A stretch of 64,000 nucleotides of DNA from JAXGZG01 sp050952065. Lineage in GTDB: Bacteria > Bacillota > Sulfobacillia > Fermentithermobacillales > Fermentithermobacillaceae. The notes beneath the pieces were generated by a model. The model saw only the letters and a program-made list of their open reading frames with translations. It did no database searches and had not been told where the DNA came from. Numbering within the stretch: the stretch's first letter is position 1; each line of letters begins with the position of its first letter. The position numbers and the translations under genes were made by a program. Of the stretch, positions 17,332 to 26,224 are shown in pieces. The stretch is taken from contig JBMNKF010000001.1 in the NCBI GenBank assembly GCA_050952065.1, positions 248,001 through 312,000 of the forward strand, in the 5' to 3' direction.

Positions 17332-18516
17332 ATGGCAGATAGGGATCTTGACCGGGAGGCATTGGTCAAAGATGGTCTAGAGTACCTGGATGGATGCTTA
17401 GAGGAGCTTCTCGCCCTAACTACCGAAATCGCCGAGATACCTGCGCCCAGTAACGATGAATCTTTGCGCGGAGCCTTTGTGCAAGAGACCATGCTGGAAT
17501 ACGGGTTCCCCACGGTGAAGATGGATGCAGTGGGCAACGTTCTGGGATTTCTTCCAGGCAAAGACCCGTCTCGGATCATCGTTAGCATGGCGCATTTGGA
17601 TACCGTGTTTCCCAGGGGCACCGATCTTACGGTGCGAAGGGAAGGCAACATCCTCAAAGCGCCGGGCGTTAGTGACAACTCAGCATCAATTGCTCAGATG
17701 CTCCTTCTGGGGAGAGTTTTTGTGCGGCACCTGCCGCTTCGTCATCCGATTCTTCTCATCGCCAATGTGGGGGAGGAAGGTCTTGGAGACCTTAGAGGGG
17801 CCAGGCATTTCTGCGAACACGTTGGGGAATACGAGTTTGACGGATTCAAACTGGAACCGGACAATCTAGTGTTTTTCAACATTGACGGTGGCTCAGGGCA
17901 TTTGACTGTGGCAGGCGTAGGCAGCCGACGACTCAGAATCAGGTTCGAAGGGCAAGGCGGCCACAGCTACGGCTCATTTGGGAACTCCAGCGCCATCCAC
18001 GGTCTTGGAACTGCAATAGCGGGAATCGCAAAGATTCAGGTACCCAAAGACCCCAAGACTACTTACAACGTTGGAGTCATCTCGGGAGGGCATTCGGTCA
18101 ACTCCATCGCTCAGTCGGCAGAGATGCTTCTAGACTTGCGCTCTGTGGATGGCTCTTTGCTGGCGGGTCTGGAGGAGCAAGTGCGAGCCATTTTGGACAC
18201 AGCCGCCAAAGAGACCAATACGACTTACGTTTTGGAAGTTGTGGGAGACAGGCCTACCGGATCTATACCCATCGAGTCACCTCTAGTTCAAGGTCTCCTT
18301 GCTGTGGGTAGGGATCACGGCTATGAGCTCAAGTGCGGCGCGGGCAGTACCGACTCGAATATCCCTCTCTCGAAAGGTTGGCCCGCAGTAACTATCGGGT
18401 TCAAATCGTCTGAGGATGCCCATAAGGTGTCCGAATACTTGATGATTGACTCGCTGGTGCCCGGAATCAAGTTTGGGTTTCAGTGCTACGTGGCGCTCCT
18501 GTATGACATTGGTTGA
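17332..18516 (+). CDS. M20-family metallopeptidase
   Basis: Cytosolic di-zinc aminoacylase/carboxypeptidase-type enzyme of 394 residues. Metal ligands and catalytic residues are recognisable: SMAHLDTVFP, GVSDNSASIA, NVGEEGLGDLRG, FFNIDGG, and a late His in EDAHKVSEY. The dimerisation-domain motif GQGGHSYGSFGNSSA lies between. ATG preceded by AAGGAGG. It follows the pyrophosphatase by 22 bp and opens the peptidase-rich part of the window. Substrate (dipeptide, acyl amino acid or tripeptide) cannot be set. Confidence 0.87.
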   Translation: MADRDLDREALVKDGLEYLDGCLEELLALTTEIAEIPAPSNDESLRGAFVQETMLEYGFPTVKMDAVGNVLGFLPGKDPSRIIVSMAHLDTVFPRGTDLTVRREGNILKAPGVSDNSASIAQMLLLGRVFVRHLPLRHPILLIANVGEEGLGDLRGARHFCEHVGEYEFDGFKLEPDNLVFFNIDGGSGHLTVAGVGSRRLRIRFEGQGGHSYGSFGNSSAIHGLGTAIAGIAKIQVPKDPKTTYNVGVISGGHSVNSIAQSAEMLLDLRSVDGSLLAGLEEQVRAILDTAAKETNTTYVLEVVGDRPTGSIPIESPLVQGLLAVGRDHGYELKCGAGSTDSNIPLSKGWPAVTIGFKSSEDAHKVSEYLMIDSLVPGIKFGFQCYVALLYDIG

Positions 18517-18561
18517 TTCTGCGCCGGCTCCTGGAAGTGCATCTTTGATCCAAATCCCCCA

Positions 18562-18623
18562 AGAGCCCGCCGGAGGTTCTGTTGCAGCCGGTTACAGCGT
18601 CTATCTAGCCGAAAGCGGGCTCT
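18562..18623. repeat. Long-range inverted repeat upstream of the gamma-glutamyltransferase gene
   Basis: AGAGCCCGC (18562-18570) and GCGGGCTCT (18615-18623) pair perfectly over 9 bp. The 44-nt interior holds a smaller CCGG/CCGG pairing. It lies in the 220-bp gap between the M20 gene and ggt, 113 bp before the ggt start. There is no T-run after it; possible structured leader or attenuator-like element. Confidence 0.4.
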
Positions 18624-18736
18624 GAAACCAACAATACCGTACATCCTACTTCTTTCCAGCACTTATGGATTATATCATTGTTGTGACACCTTAATGAAGA
18701 ACGAGGCACCTGTGCCCCGAGTTGGGAGGATTTGGC

Positions 18737-20374
18737 ATGGCATTTGACAGTAGGTACAATAGGGCTGTCATGGGGCGTTCGGGGATGGTGGCGGCAGCTC
18801 ATCCTCTGGCTGTTTGGGCAGGACTTGAGCTGCTGCGCACAGGCGGGAACGCCATGGATGCCTGTCTCGCCATGGCGGCCGTTACCAGTGTAGTGTTGCC
18901 TCACATGTGCGGTTTGGGCGGTGACGCCTTTCTCATCTACTTCGACGCCAAATCTGGAACCGTTTCGGCCATGAACGGCAGCGGGTTCGCGGGGGATGGC
19001 GCTACAATCGAGCGTTATCGCGATCACGGAAGGATACTACCGCAAGATGGCATTCACTCTGTAGCCGTGCCCGGAGCTCCACTGGTGTTCCAGATGGCAG
19101 CCGAACGTTTTGGCAGCGTTGGTCTAGAAAGAGCCTTTCAGTACGGCATCTCTTTGGCCGAGTCCGGGTTTCCGGTTTCTCTGGAATTGTCTAGGGCCAT
19201 TGGTGCCGAAGAGAGGAAACTCCGAAAGTTCAAGGAGACAGCCAGTGTCTACATGCCTGGTGGCTATCCCTTGAGACCAGGCGACACTCTTAAGATGCCT
19301 GAGTTGGCGCGAACTCTTAGGGAGTTCGTTCGAGGGGGAGCCTCGTATTTCTATCGGGGGGATTTTGCCGAAAGGTTCTACCGCCTCAATGACCGGACAG
19401 AAGGTCCCTTCACAGGGAACGAGTTCGAGCGTCATTTCTCCGATGGAATTGCCTCACCCTTAGTATATGAACCTTTGCGCAGTGACTACCGGGGATATAC
19501 GATTCTAGAGACCGCCCCGGTCTCCCAAGGGTTCATTGTCTTGCAGACCATGAACATACTTGAGGAGTTCAACGTGAGAGACATGGAGCCGGGCAGTGCC
19601 GAGCTGGTTCACTTGATGGTTGAAGCCAAAAAGGTCGCGTTTCACGACCGCAACTCCTTGGCGGGCGACCCCGAAACTTGCGCTTTCGATGTGTCCAGAC
19701 AGATCTCCAAGGACTATTCGAAGTCCGTGGCAGGAGATATATCTCTCAGCCGTACACGAGATGGGGCTTACGGGATGAGCGGGCGGGGAGGCGACACCAC
19801 TTCGTTTGTGGCTTGGGATGTCCACGGGAACGCTTGCACTTTCATCCACAGCATCGCTTTCCAATTCGGATCGGGATTGACCGTGCCGGGAACTGGCGTG
19901 CTGCTCAACAATAGAGCGGGGCGGTCTTTTGTGCTCACCCCGGGGCACCCCAACTGCCTCATGCCAGGGAGACGGCCCGTGCACACCCTTAACTGCTATA
20001 TGGTGCTGAAGGATGGCAAGCCTTTTGTCATCGGTGGTACGCCCGGTGGCGATGGCCAGCCTCAATGGAATATGCAGATTCTTAGCCTCATGCTGGACCA
20101 CGGCGCCGGTCCCCAGGACGCTGCGGATTTTCCCAGATGGACATCGACTCCAGGGACCGATGTCGTAGGGCTCACTAATCCTCCTATGGTGCGTTTGGAA
20201 TCCAGGTTTTCCGACGATGTCCGCCGCGGACTCCAAAAGCGCGGACACACGGTCAATATCGTCAGCAAATGGGGTGGAGGCGGGGGAGCCCAAATAGTCA
20301 TGAAGGACCCGCGTTCGGGCGTCTTGTTGGGTGGGTCCGACAGAAGAGTGGGAGGCATGGCGCTAGGTTACTAG
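18737..20374 (+). CDS. Gamma-glutamyltransferase-family protein (Ntn hydrolase)
   Basis: 545-residue relative of gamma-glutamyltranspeptidase, which self-cleaves before a Thr nucleophile and hydrolyses or transfers gamma-glutamyl groups. Seen: RSGMVAAAHPLAVWAG near the start, GLGGDAFLIYFDA, VPGAP, the nucleophile region GGDTTSFVAWD, and the GGTPGGDGQPQW oxyanion/substrate loop. No signal peptide is evident, unlike secreted GGTs, so a cytosolic role is likely. ATG at 18737 has GGGAGG 7 nt upstream; the in-frame TTG at 18722 is less good. An oxamate-amidohydrolase-like role of the same superfamily is possible. Confidence 0.85.
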   Translation: MAFDSRYNRAVMGRSGMVAAAHPLAVWAGLELLRTGGNAMDACLAMAAVTSVVLPHMCGLGGDAFLIYFDAKSGTVSAMNGSGFAGDGATIERYRDHGRILPQDGIHSVAVPGAPLVFQMAAERFGSVGLERAFQYGISLAESGFPVSLELSRAIGAEERKLRKFKETASVYMPGGYPLRPGDTLKMPELARTLREFVRGGASYFYRGDFAERFYRLNDRTEGPFTGNEFERHFSDGIASPLVYEPLRSDYRGYTILETAPVSQGFIVLQTMNILEEFNVRDMEPGSAELVHLMVEAKKVAFHDRNSLAGDPETCAFDVSRQISKDYSKSVAGDISLSRTRDGAYGMSGRGGDTTSFVAWDVHGNACTFIHSIAFQFGSGLTVPGTGVLLNNRAGRSFVLTPGHPNCLMPGRRPVHTLNCYMVLKDGKPFVIGGTPGGDGQPQWNMQILSLMLDHGAGPQDAADFPRWTSTPGTDVVGLTNPPMVRLESRFSDDVRRGLQKRGHTVNIVSKWGGGGGAQIVMKDPRSGVLLGGSDRRVGGMALGY

Positions 20375-20399
20375 GAAGCAAGTGTCAAAACCTGGGTTC

Positions 20400-20810
20400 T
20401 CAGCGGGCGCGGTCCGCTGCGGCCAGGTAGTCCAAGGTGGTTTCGTGCATGGATTTGACAAGGGCGGTCTGTGCCTTTTGCCACACCGGCAGAAGGACAC
20501 AGTCCCCCTTAGAGGGGCACGAAAAGGTTTCGCTTACACACTTCTTGATAGTCAAGCCATCGCCTGCCACGTTGATGACATCGTGTACCGTTAACTTCTG
20601 AGGATCAGCCGCCAACCTGACGCCGCCTCTTGCGCCCCGTACTGACTCGACCCAGCCCTCCCCAGTTAGCACAGCCATGAGCTGGGGCATGTACTTGGGA
20701 GGAATATTCCTGCGCCGGGCGATGTCTCTTGACAGCACGTATTGCTCGGGTTGGCAGTTGGCCAGGTCAATGAGTATACGAAGGAGATACTCAACCTTGT
20801 TGGTTATCAC
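20400..20810 (-). CDS. Rrf2-family transcriptional regulator with iron-sulfur cysteines
   Basis: 136-residue Rrf2/IscR/NsrR-type repressor. The winged helix occupies about residues 1-75 (SRDIARRRNIPPKYMPQLM, then a GARGGVRLA wing). Three cysteines, C-x6-C-x5-C, lie at about 91-104, where IscR and NsrR bind an iron-sulfur cluster. A sensor of NO, iron-sulfur status or redox is likely. GTG start; a GGAGG lies 13 nt upstream, rather far. Its promoter region contains a perfect inverted repeat. It is divergent from the MFS gene and convergent with ggt. Confidence 0.87.
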   Translation of the reverse strand: MITNKVEYLLRILIDLANCQPEQYVLSRDIARRRNIPPKYMPQLMAVLTGEGWVESVRGARGGVRLAADPQKLTVHDVINVAGDGLTIKKCVSETFSCPSKGDCVLLPVWQKAQTALVKSMHETTLDYLAAADRAR

Positions 20811-20834
20811 AGAGCCAAAGACACCTCCGCATTA

Positions 20835-20862
20835 AGATGCTTTCACTATTAACTAAGCATCT
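20835..20862. promoter_or_regulatory. Inverted-repeat operator candidate upstream of the Rrf2 gene
   Basis: AGATGCTT (20835-20842) and AAGCATCT (20855-20862) are perfect inverted repeats 12 bp apart. The AAGATGCTTT half resembles the known NsrR half-site, but the spacing is longer than the classical site. A TTGACA -35-like box lies at 20886-20891, reading towards the Rrf2 gene, with the repeat over the -10 region, which fits autorepression. Confidence 0.5.
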
Positions 20863-21044
20863 ATACTCTGCTCATTCATGTGTCATGTCAACTGTCCGCC
20901 TTGAGCCTTTTGGATATACGACCATGTGACCGCAAGTCCTAGCCAGGCGTGTCACGCTGGAGTATCCTAAGAGTATTGAAGGTATATTCCCATGCGGCCC
21001 TGGGGCGGCCCACATGTCCCGAACACAAAACTGGAGGCATTACA

Positions 21045-22322
21045 TTGCAGAAATCGTCAAAGAACTGGATTACAAGCGTGCTTGTGCTCGCTTCGGGATG
21101 GCTTCTTCTCTATGCCACTCGGACTGTTCTCTCATCTGCTCTGAAGGATATCGGCGATTACTGGGGTTTGTCCCAGTCATGGTTAGGCATCTTGAGTTCG
21201 TCGTTTTTCCTAAGCTATACCGTCCTTCAGATTCCCTCGGGTTTCCTCGCGGACAAGTTCGGTTCTCGTGCCATGCTTGTAGCGGGATTCGCCGTGCAGT
21301 CAGCGGGACTAATACTTGGGTCATTGTCACAGAACCACATTCAATTTCTGGCATCTCGCCTTCTCACGGGTATGGGTCAAGCCACGTATTTCGCGTGCCA
21401 GCAGGCTATAGTCAGTATAATAGTTCCTAAAGCAAAGAAGGCCTTAGGAACAGCCCTCGGTGTGGCGGGTGCAGGGGTAGGGGGAGCCTTGGGCTTCTTT
21501 GTGGGAAAAATCCTTTCTGTAGGGAGTTACGGCTGGCGAATGCCTTTCATCGTGTTGGGCGTCACTTCAATGGCGTTCGTAGGGGCTGTGCTCTTGGCCG
21601 TCCCTGAACCGAAGTCTTTCCTTCAGTCGAATGGGACCCGCAGGGGTGGCAGAGATCATGCTTTGGGCTCTCTGCCGGACACCTGTCAGCATGACATTGA
21701 AGCGAATGCTGTAAGAGCGAGCAACGCTCAGTCATCGACGTTCTTTATGGTCTCAATGTGTATGGCTCACTTCATGACCATGTATGGGTTTTATTTGATG
21801 CTGACGTGGCTACCGTACTACCTGGAAACGGTGAAAGGTCTTGACGTGGGCCTTTCCACCACTATCCCGGTGATTATGTCACTTGTTATGTCTCCCGCTA
21901 CTGTGTTGGCAGGTTATTTGTTTGGCAGGTTGAAGGATAAGACTCTCATATGCAGAATCGCCTTACCGGTTTCTGCGTTGGCGGTAATGTTAGTGCCATT
22001 GGCGGGGAGCACCGCAATCCTGGCGTTGGCACTTGCGACATACGGAGCTACCGGAAAGCTGGTGATAGACCCGAGCTTCGTGTATTACGTTGGAGAGAGC
22101 TCGCCTCCCGAGAAAAGAGGAACCGTGTTTGCCGTGTTCAATATGGCCGGCGCAGTGGCCATGACAGTGGCGCCCGCTGTGACAGGGTTTGTGGCCCAGG
22201 CGACTGGGTCTTTTGACGGCAATTTCTACGTTGCGGGGGCGTTCAACTTGGCCGGTCTGGCGTGCTTCCTGGCCGGCGTCCGCATGTTTTCACAAGAATT
22301 GGCCAGGGAGACAGAGCCATGA
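21045..22322 (+). CDS. Major facilitator superfamily transporter
   Basis: 425-residue transporter with about 12 membrane segments and the MFS signature GFLADKFGSR in the loop between helices 2 and 3. The N-terminal half resembles organic-anion/hexuronate-type (phthalate permease-like) MFS proteins. A hydrophilic loop of about 50 residues separates the two halves. TTG start chosen because GGAGG lies 7 nt upstream; the longer frame from 20949 has none. Divergent from the Rrf2 gene, so the regulator might control it. Substrate unknown. Confidence 0.85.
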   Translation: MQKSSKNWITSVLVLASGWLLLYATRTVLSSALKDIGDYWGLSQSWLGILSSSFFLSYTVLQIPSGFLADKFGSRAMLVAGFAVQSAGLILGSLSQNHIQFLASRLLTGMGQATYFACQQAIVSIIVPKAKKALGTALGVAGAGVGGALGFFVGKILSVGSYGWRMPFIVLGVTSMAFVGAVLLAVPEPKSFLQSNGTRRGGRDHALGSLPDTCQHDIEANAVRASNAQSSTFFMVSMCMAHFMTMYGFYLMLTWLPYYLETVKGLDVGLSTTIPVIMSLVMSPATVLAGYLFGRLKDKTLICRIALPVSALAVMLVPLAGSTAILALALATYGATGKLVIDPSFVYYVGESSPPEKRGTVFAVFNMAGAVAMTVAPAVTGFVAQATGSFDGNFYVAGAFNLAGLACFLAGVRMFSQELARETEP

Positions 22323-22408
22323 AGAAAGCTGTTGTAGTGGTCTTGGTCTTTGTCATGGTGGCGAGTTCTTTGGCCACTGTCCTCCTTTACCTTAAGGCCT
22401 GCCAGTGA
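22319..22408 (+). CDS. 29-residue single-helix membrane microprotein
   Basis: The ATG overlaps the stop of the MFS gene (ATGA) and has AGGGAG 8 nt upstream. The product begins MKKAVVVV, has one continuous hydrophobic stretch to about residue 24 and ends LKACQ. Coupled translation suggests a small partner of the transporter. No known family was recognised; reality rests on the overlap, ribosome site and hydrophobic composition. Confidence 0.5.
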   Translation: MKKAVVVVLVFVMVASSLATVLLYLKACQ

Positions 22409-22478
22409 AGCCTACCGCCGCACCCAATGAGGTGTATGACGCTTTGGAAGACACAGACCGCCGTATAGGGTTTCGGAC

Positions 22479-22763
22479 TCACGAATCCCCGGGGAGTTCT
22501 GTAGGCTCTGAGACCACGGGCATAATGACGACTTGATCGCCGGATCGAAGCACAGTGGACTTGTCCGTTACAATTATGCCGTTTACCACTATCGCCTCGA
22601 TCTCCGGGACGGGTATGTCCAGCAACTCAGGAAGATGGCCCACTGTGATTCCGGGGCGGAATACCTTGCGCGCTCGGGGGCCATCCCGGTATTCGCCTGA
22701 AAGGTAGTATATGAGGTGGCCGAGCACCTCAACTGTTACGGGCATCTGTTCGGTCTTCACCAT
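22479..22763 (-). CDS. ThiS/MoaD-like beta-grasp protein lacking the C-terminal Gly-Gly
   Basis: 94-residue protein with a ubiquitin-like pattern: beta strand VTVEVLGHL, helix-turn TVGHLPELL, then EAIVVNGIIVTDKSTVLRSGDQVVIMPVVS, as in ThiS/MoaD sulfur carriers. The protein ends in PGDS rather than the di-glycine needed for sulfur transfer or conjugation, so it may be structural or regulatory. Convergent with the MFS gene and 46 bp after ftsK on the same strand. No thiamin or molybdopterin genes are near. Confidence 0.65.
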   Translation of the reverse strand: MVKTEQMPVTVEVLGHLIYYLSGEYRDGPRARKVFRPGITVGHLPELLDIPVPEIEAIVVNGIIVTDKSTVLRSGDQVVIMPVVSEPTELPGDS

Positions 22764-22809
22764 TCCTTTGGGCCTCCGCTATTGGATATGGCTAGTATTT
22801 TATCTTTGG

Positions 22810-25452
22810 CTAGCGGGGATTCCTCCTGGTTTCCGAAGACTTGTCCCCGTGCCAAGGACGATCGCCGACTCCCGCTCTATCCAGGAGTTCTCGCATCACA
22901 CGGTCAGAACTCTCCTTGCCAGTAAGGAAGGAAGGCTTTCGCAGGAGATCTTCGTTGCCGTACCCCGCACTGTCCTTACCTCTGGGCCCCGGCGATTCGC
23001 TTCCTTCTGGAATGACGATTCTGGACTCAGAGGGTGTGGGAGCGGGTGTGCTTGATCTTGGAGATTGTCTGGTTTCCCCGTACTGGGATGGGGCTTCTTC
23101 GCTAGGGTTCTCCTCAAACCGCCTCATGTATTCTTGTATGGAGATACGAACTTCCCTGGGCTTGGAGCCTTCGTATGGCCCCACATAGCCTTTGCTTTCC
23201 ATAGCGTCTATGAGCCTGGCAGCCCTGCTATATCCAATGGGCAGTTTGCGCTGAAGCAGAGACACAGAAGCCTGTTTGGCCTCGACTACTATTCGGAGAG
23301 CCTGAGCGAAGAACGGGTCTTCTTGTATCTCTGTCTCGCGTTCAGTCACTTCAGGTTGAGACAGAATACCGGGAGCAAACTGGGGTTTGGCTTGGCTGGA
23401 AACGAAAGACACCAGTTCGTCGATTTCGCGCTCAGATACATAGCACCCTTGCGCTCTCACAGGCTTGGTTGCCCCCACAGGAGCAAATAACATGTCACCG
23501 CGTCCCAGGAGTTTCTCGGCGCCCCCCATATCCAGAATCGTTCTGGAGTCTATTTGGGAGGCCACAGCAAAGGCAATCCTCGACGGAATATTGGCTTTGA
23601 TGGTGCCGGTTATGACGTCCACGGACGGTCTTTGAGTGGCCACCACCAGGTAGATGCCCGCCGCTCGAGCCATCTGGGCCAACCGGAATATGCAGTCTTC
23701 TACTTCTGCCGGTGCGACCATCATGAGGTCTGACAACTCATCGATGATAATGACTATGTAGGGCATGGCGGGCTTGACGCTGTCAGGCGGCGTCGCCACT
23801 TGGTTGTACCTTTCGATGTCTCTTGTACCTACCTTGGTGAACTTCTCATATCTCGACTCCATTTCTTTGATTGCCCAGCGCAAGGCCCCCGAAGCCTTCT
23901 TGGGATCTGACACCACGGGCGCTATAAGGTGTGGTATTTTTGCCCACACCGAGAGCTCTACTCGCTTGGGGTCAATCAAGACCAGCTTGACCTGATCGGG
24001 TCTGGCCTTAAAGAGGATGCTGGCTATCATGCAGTTGATGCAGACGCTCTTTCCGGCTCCGGTGGCGCCGGCTATCAGTAAGTGAAGGCTGCGATCCAAC
24101 GTGGTTATGACCGACCGGCCCGATATATCTTTGCCCAGCGCAATGGTCAAGGGCGATTTGGATGTCCTGAATTCTCTGGTTTCCAGCACGTCTCGAAGGT
24201 GTACAAGAGAAGTCTCGCGGTTCGGTACCTCTATGCCCACGGCCGATTTACCCGGGATCGGCGCTTCCATCCTGATGTCTTGAGCGGCCAAGGCCAGGGC
24301 GATATCCTGTGACAGGTTTACTATGCTGGATATCTTGACGCCCGGGCCCGGTTGGAGTTCGAATTGTGTGACGGCGGGCCCCTGAACGTAGTTGACCACC
24401 TTGGCTACAACTCCGAAAGACAGGAGCGTTTTCTCGATTATCCGGGCCCGCGCCTCGAGATCCTGAGAAAGGCGTTGTCGCTTCTGGGGCTCCGACTTCT
24501 GAAGAATGTCGAGACTGGGAAACTCGTAAAAAAGCTCTTCGTGAAGAGAAGGCTGAACCAAAGAAGCAAAGTCCTCGGCGTTTTCTGTGGTACAGGTCTC
24601 GGCTTGAGCTTTATCGTCTGAGGGTTGGCGAGAGACTGTGGATCCCTGGACATCCGAAGTGCGGAGGCGTTCCCTGATATCTGCTACGGCCGACGAGAAA
24701 CCGGCCTCTCCAATTCCTTGAGAGGACTCGTCTCTGGTGCTTACCCTGTCTGTCTGCGTGTCTCCCTCAAGGAGTGCGGCCAGCTCGAGATCTTTGTCGT
24801 GATTGTCTCCTTGTTCGAAATCGGTCTCGATCTCGTCAGGCGAAGGTCCATGTGCCCTGAAGAAATCGGCCAAAAACTTGCGGAACCACTGCCATCCTGA
24901 GAGGCTCGCCATCCATATTAGGGAAAACGGCGCATACGCGGTCTTGTTAGCAATGAGGGAGAGACCCACCGTGACTCCAAGTCCCATTGCCACCAAGGCC
25001 AGTACACGGCCCAGAGCTATGCGGAAGAACCAGCTGACGCACGCCCCTGTAACCCCCCCACCCCCGCCGGTTCTGGCAAAGGCGAACGTATCTTCCCAGG
25101 GTGCTTTGATACTGTGATATATGCCCGAAGTGAACACAAACAGGACCCACATGCCCCATACGAACCGGGGCAAAGGTTTGTCCGGACCGGCCAATTTGAC
25201 CAAGCCACTAAGGATGAGCAGGAAGCAGAACACCATGACCAGAGCTCCAGATACATATGACGCCCCGCGAGCCACCCATATGGCCATGTTTACCCATAGG
25301 CCCTGCCCAACAGGGTTCGAACCTGAGACGCCTATGGAGATTATTAGGAGCATACCCACAAGACATAAGGAGAACCACGGCCAACGAGAAGGTTTCGCGG
25401 TCTTGCCGTCTTTCTGGGAAGCTCCTCTCTTGACTCGGTATGTTCTGCTCAC
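22810..25452 (-). CDS. ftsK: FtsK/SpoIIIE DNA translocase
   Basis: 880-residue DNA pump for chromosome segregation at division or sporulation septa. Four N-terminal membrane helices (about residues 20-160), an acidic linker, the FtsK alpha/beta motor with Walker A GATGAGKSVCIN and Walker B VIIIDELSDLM, and the gamma winged-helix domain (LPIGYSRAARLIDAMESKGYVGP). The GTG at 25452 lies 8 nt after CGGAGG; the longer frame from 25560 has no ribosome site. After the gamma domain there is an unusual extension of about 100 residues rich in Pro, Ser, Glu and Arg. Divergent from the corrinoid adenosyltransferase gene. Confidence 0.94.
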   Translation of the reverse strand: MSRTYRVKRGASQKDGKTAKPSRWPWFSLCLVGMLLIISIGVSGSNPVGQGLWVNMAIWVARGASYVSGALVMVFCFLLILSGLVKLAGPDKPLPRFVWGMWVLFVFTSGIYHSIKAPWEDTFAFARTGGGGGVTGACVSWFFRIALGRVLALVAMGLGVTVGLSLIANKTAYAPFSLIWMASLSGWQWFRKFLADFFRAHGPSPDEIETDFEQGDNHDKDLELAALLEGDTQTDRVSTRDESSQGIGEAGFSSAVADIRERLRTSDVQGSTVSRQPSDDKAQAETCTTENAEDFASLVQPSLHEELFYEFPSLDILQKSEPQKRQRLSQDLEARARIIEKTLLSFGVVAKVVNYVQGPAVTQFELQPGPGVKISSIVNLSQDIALALAAQDIRMEAPIPGKSAVGIEVPNRETSLVHLRDVLETREFRTSKSPLTIALGKDISGRSVITTLDRSLHLLIAGATGAGKSVCINCMIASILFKARPDQVKLVLIDPKRVELSVWAKIPHLIAPVVSDPKKASGALRWAIKEMESRYEKFTKVGTRDIERYNQVATPPDSVKPAMPYIVIIIDELSDLMMVAPAEVEDCIFRLAQMARAAGIYLVVATQRPSVDVITGTIKANIPSRIAFAVASQIDSRTILDMGGAEKLLGRGDMLFAPVGATKPVRAQGCYVSEREIDELVSFVSSQAKPQFAPGILSQPEVTERETEIQEDPFFAQALRIVVEAKQASVSLLQRKLPIGYSRAARLIDAMESKGYVGPYEGSKPREVRISIQEYMRRFEENPSEEAPSQYGETRQSPRSSTPAPTPSESRIVIPEGSESPGPRGKDSAGYGNEDLLRKPSFLTGKESSDRVMRELLDRAGVGDRPWHGDKSSETRRNPR

Positions 25453-25583
25453 GGTTTGAACCTCCGGAAGGGTGATGGACAGTACAAGTATAACAGATGG
25501 AAGGATATCCAAGAGCGCGGCAAGAATTTGTTCGTGCCCATAAGGATTCAGTTGTACCAACTAACGTTTCGGGAGGAGTCTCC

Positions 25584-26132
25584 ATGACTCAAGTTGCCAA
25601 GAAGGACCTTCGCGGCTTAGTGATGGTCTATACCGGCGATGGTAAGGGTAAGACTACCGCCGCTCTGGGGCTTGCTCTGCGTCAAGTGGGGTGGGGGAGA
25701 AGGGTGCTCTTCATCCAGTTCATGAAGGGCAAAGGCAACGTGTACGGTGAGAGGATAGCGGCAGAGAAGTACTTGCCGCTCCTAGAGATAGAGCAGCACG
25801 GGCGAGATGATTTTGTTGACCTGGCGGATCCGGAGAGTATGGACAGAGACTTGGCAAAGAAAGCCATGGAACGCGCCCACGAAGCCCTTATGGGCGGATA
25901 CTACGACTTGGTGGTTTTGGACGAGGTAAATGTGGCTGTGGCCTGCGGGATGGTGGAGGTTGAGGATGTCCTTGCCCTCATGGCTAAAAGGCCTCCCCAC
26001 GTGGACTTGGTGCTGACGGGCAGATATTGCCCCGAATCCATAATGGAGAAATCCGACATGGTTTCCGAGATAAAGGAGGTCAAACACCACTACAAAAAGG
26101 GGATACAGGCGAGGGAAGGCATCGAGTATTGA
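25584..26132 (+). CDS. cobA: Cob(I)yrinic acid a,c-diamide adenosyltransferase (CobA/BtuR type)
   Basis: 182-residue ATP:corrinoid adenosyltransferase making adenosylcobalamin. P-loop GDGKGKTTAA near residue 18, FIQFMKG, LVVLDEVNVA and TGRYCPESI match the CobA/BtuR family. ATG with GGGAGGAG upstream; the frame's earlier start at 25497 is not supported. No other cobalamin genes or cobalamin riboswitch are nearby. The peptidase genes begin 92 bp downstream. Confidence 0.92.
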   Translation: MTQVAKKDLRGLVMVYTGDGKGKTTAALGLALRQVGWGRRVLFIQFMKGKGNVYGERIAAEKYLPLLEIEQHGRDDFVDLADPESMDRDLAKKAMERAHEALMGGYYDLVVLDEVNVAVACGMVEVEDVLALMAKRPPHVDLVLTGRYCPESIMEKSDMVSEIKEVKHHYKKGIQAREGIEY

Positions 26133-26224
26133 ACCGGCGTCTATAGGCGACGGTTCGCACACGACGGACTGTTGCCTAGAGGGCATCTAGAACGGATTCT
26201 ATCGTGATGAGAGGAGGAACTAGC

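Noticed and set aside
20835..20862. Canonical NsrR operator
   Set aside because: Half-sites fit but the spacing is about 5-7 bp longer than the 11-1-11 layout, so only a generic operator is claimed.
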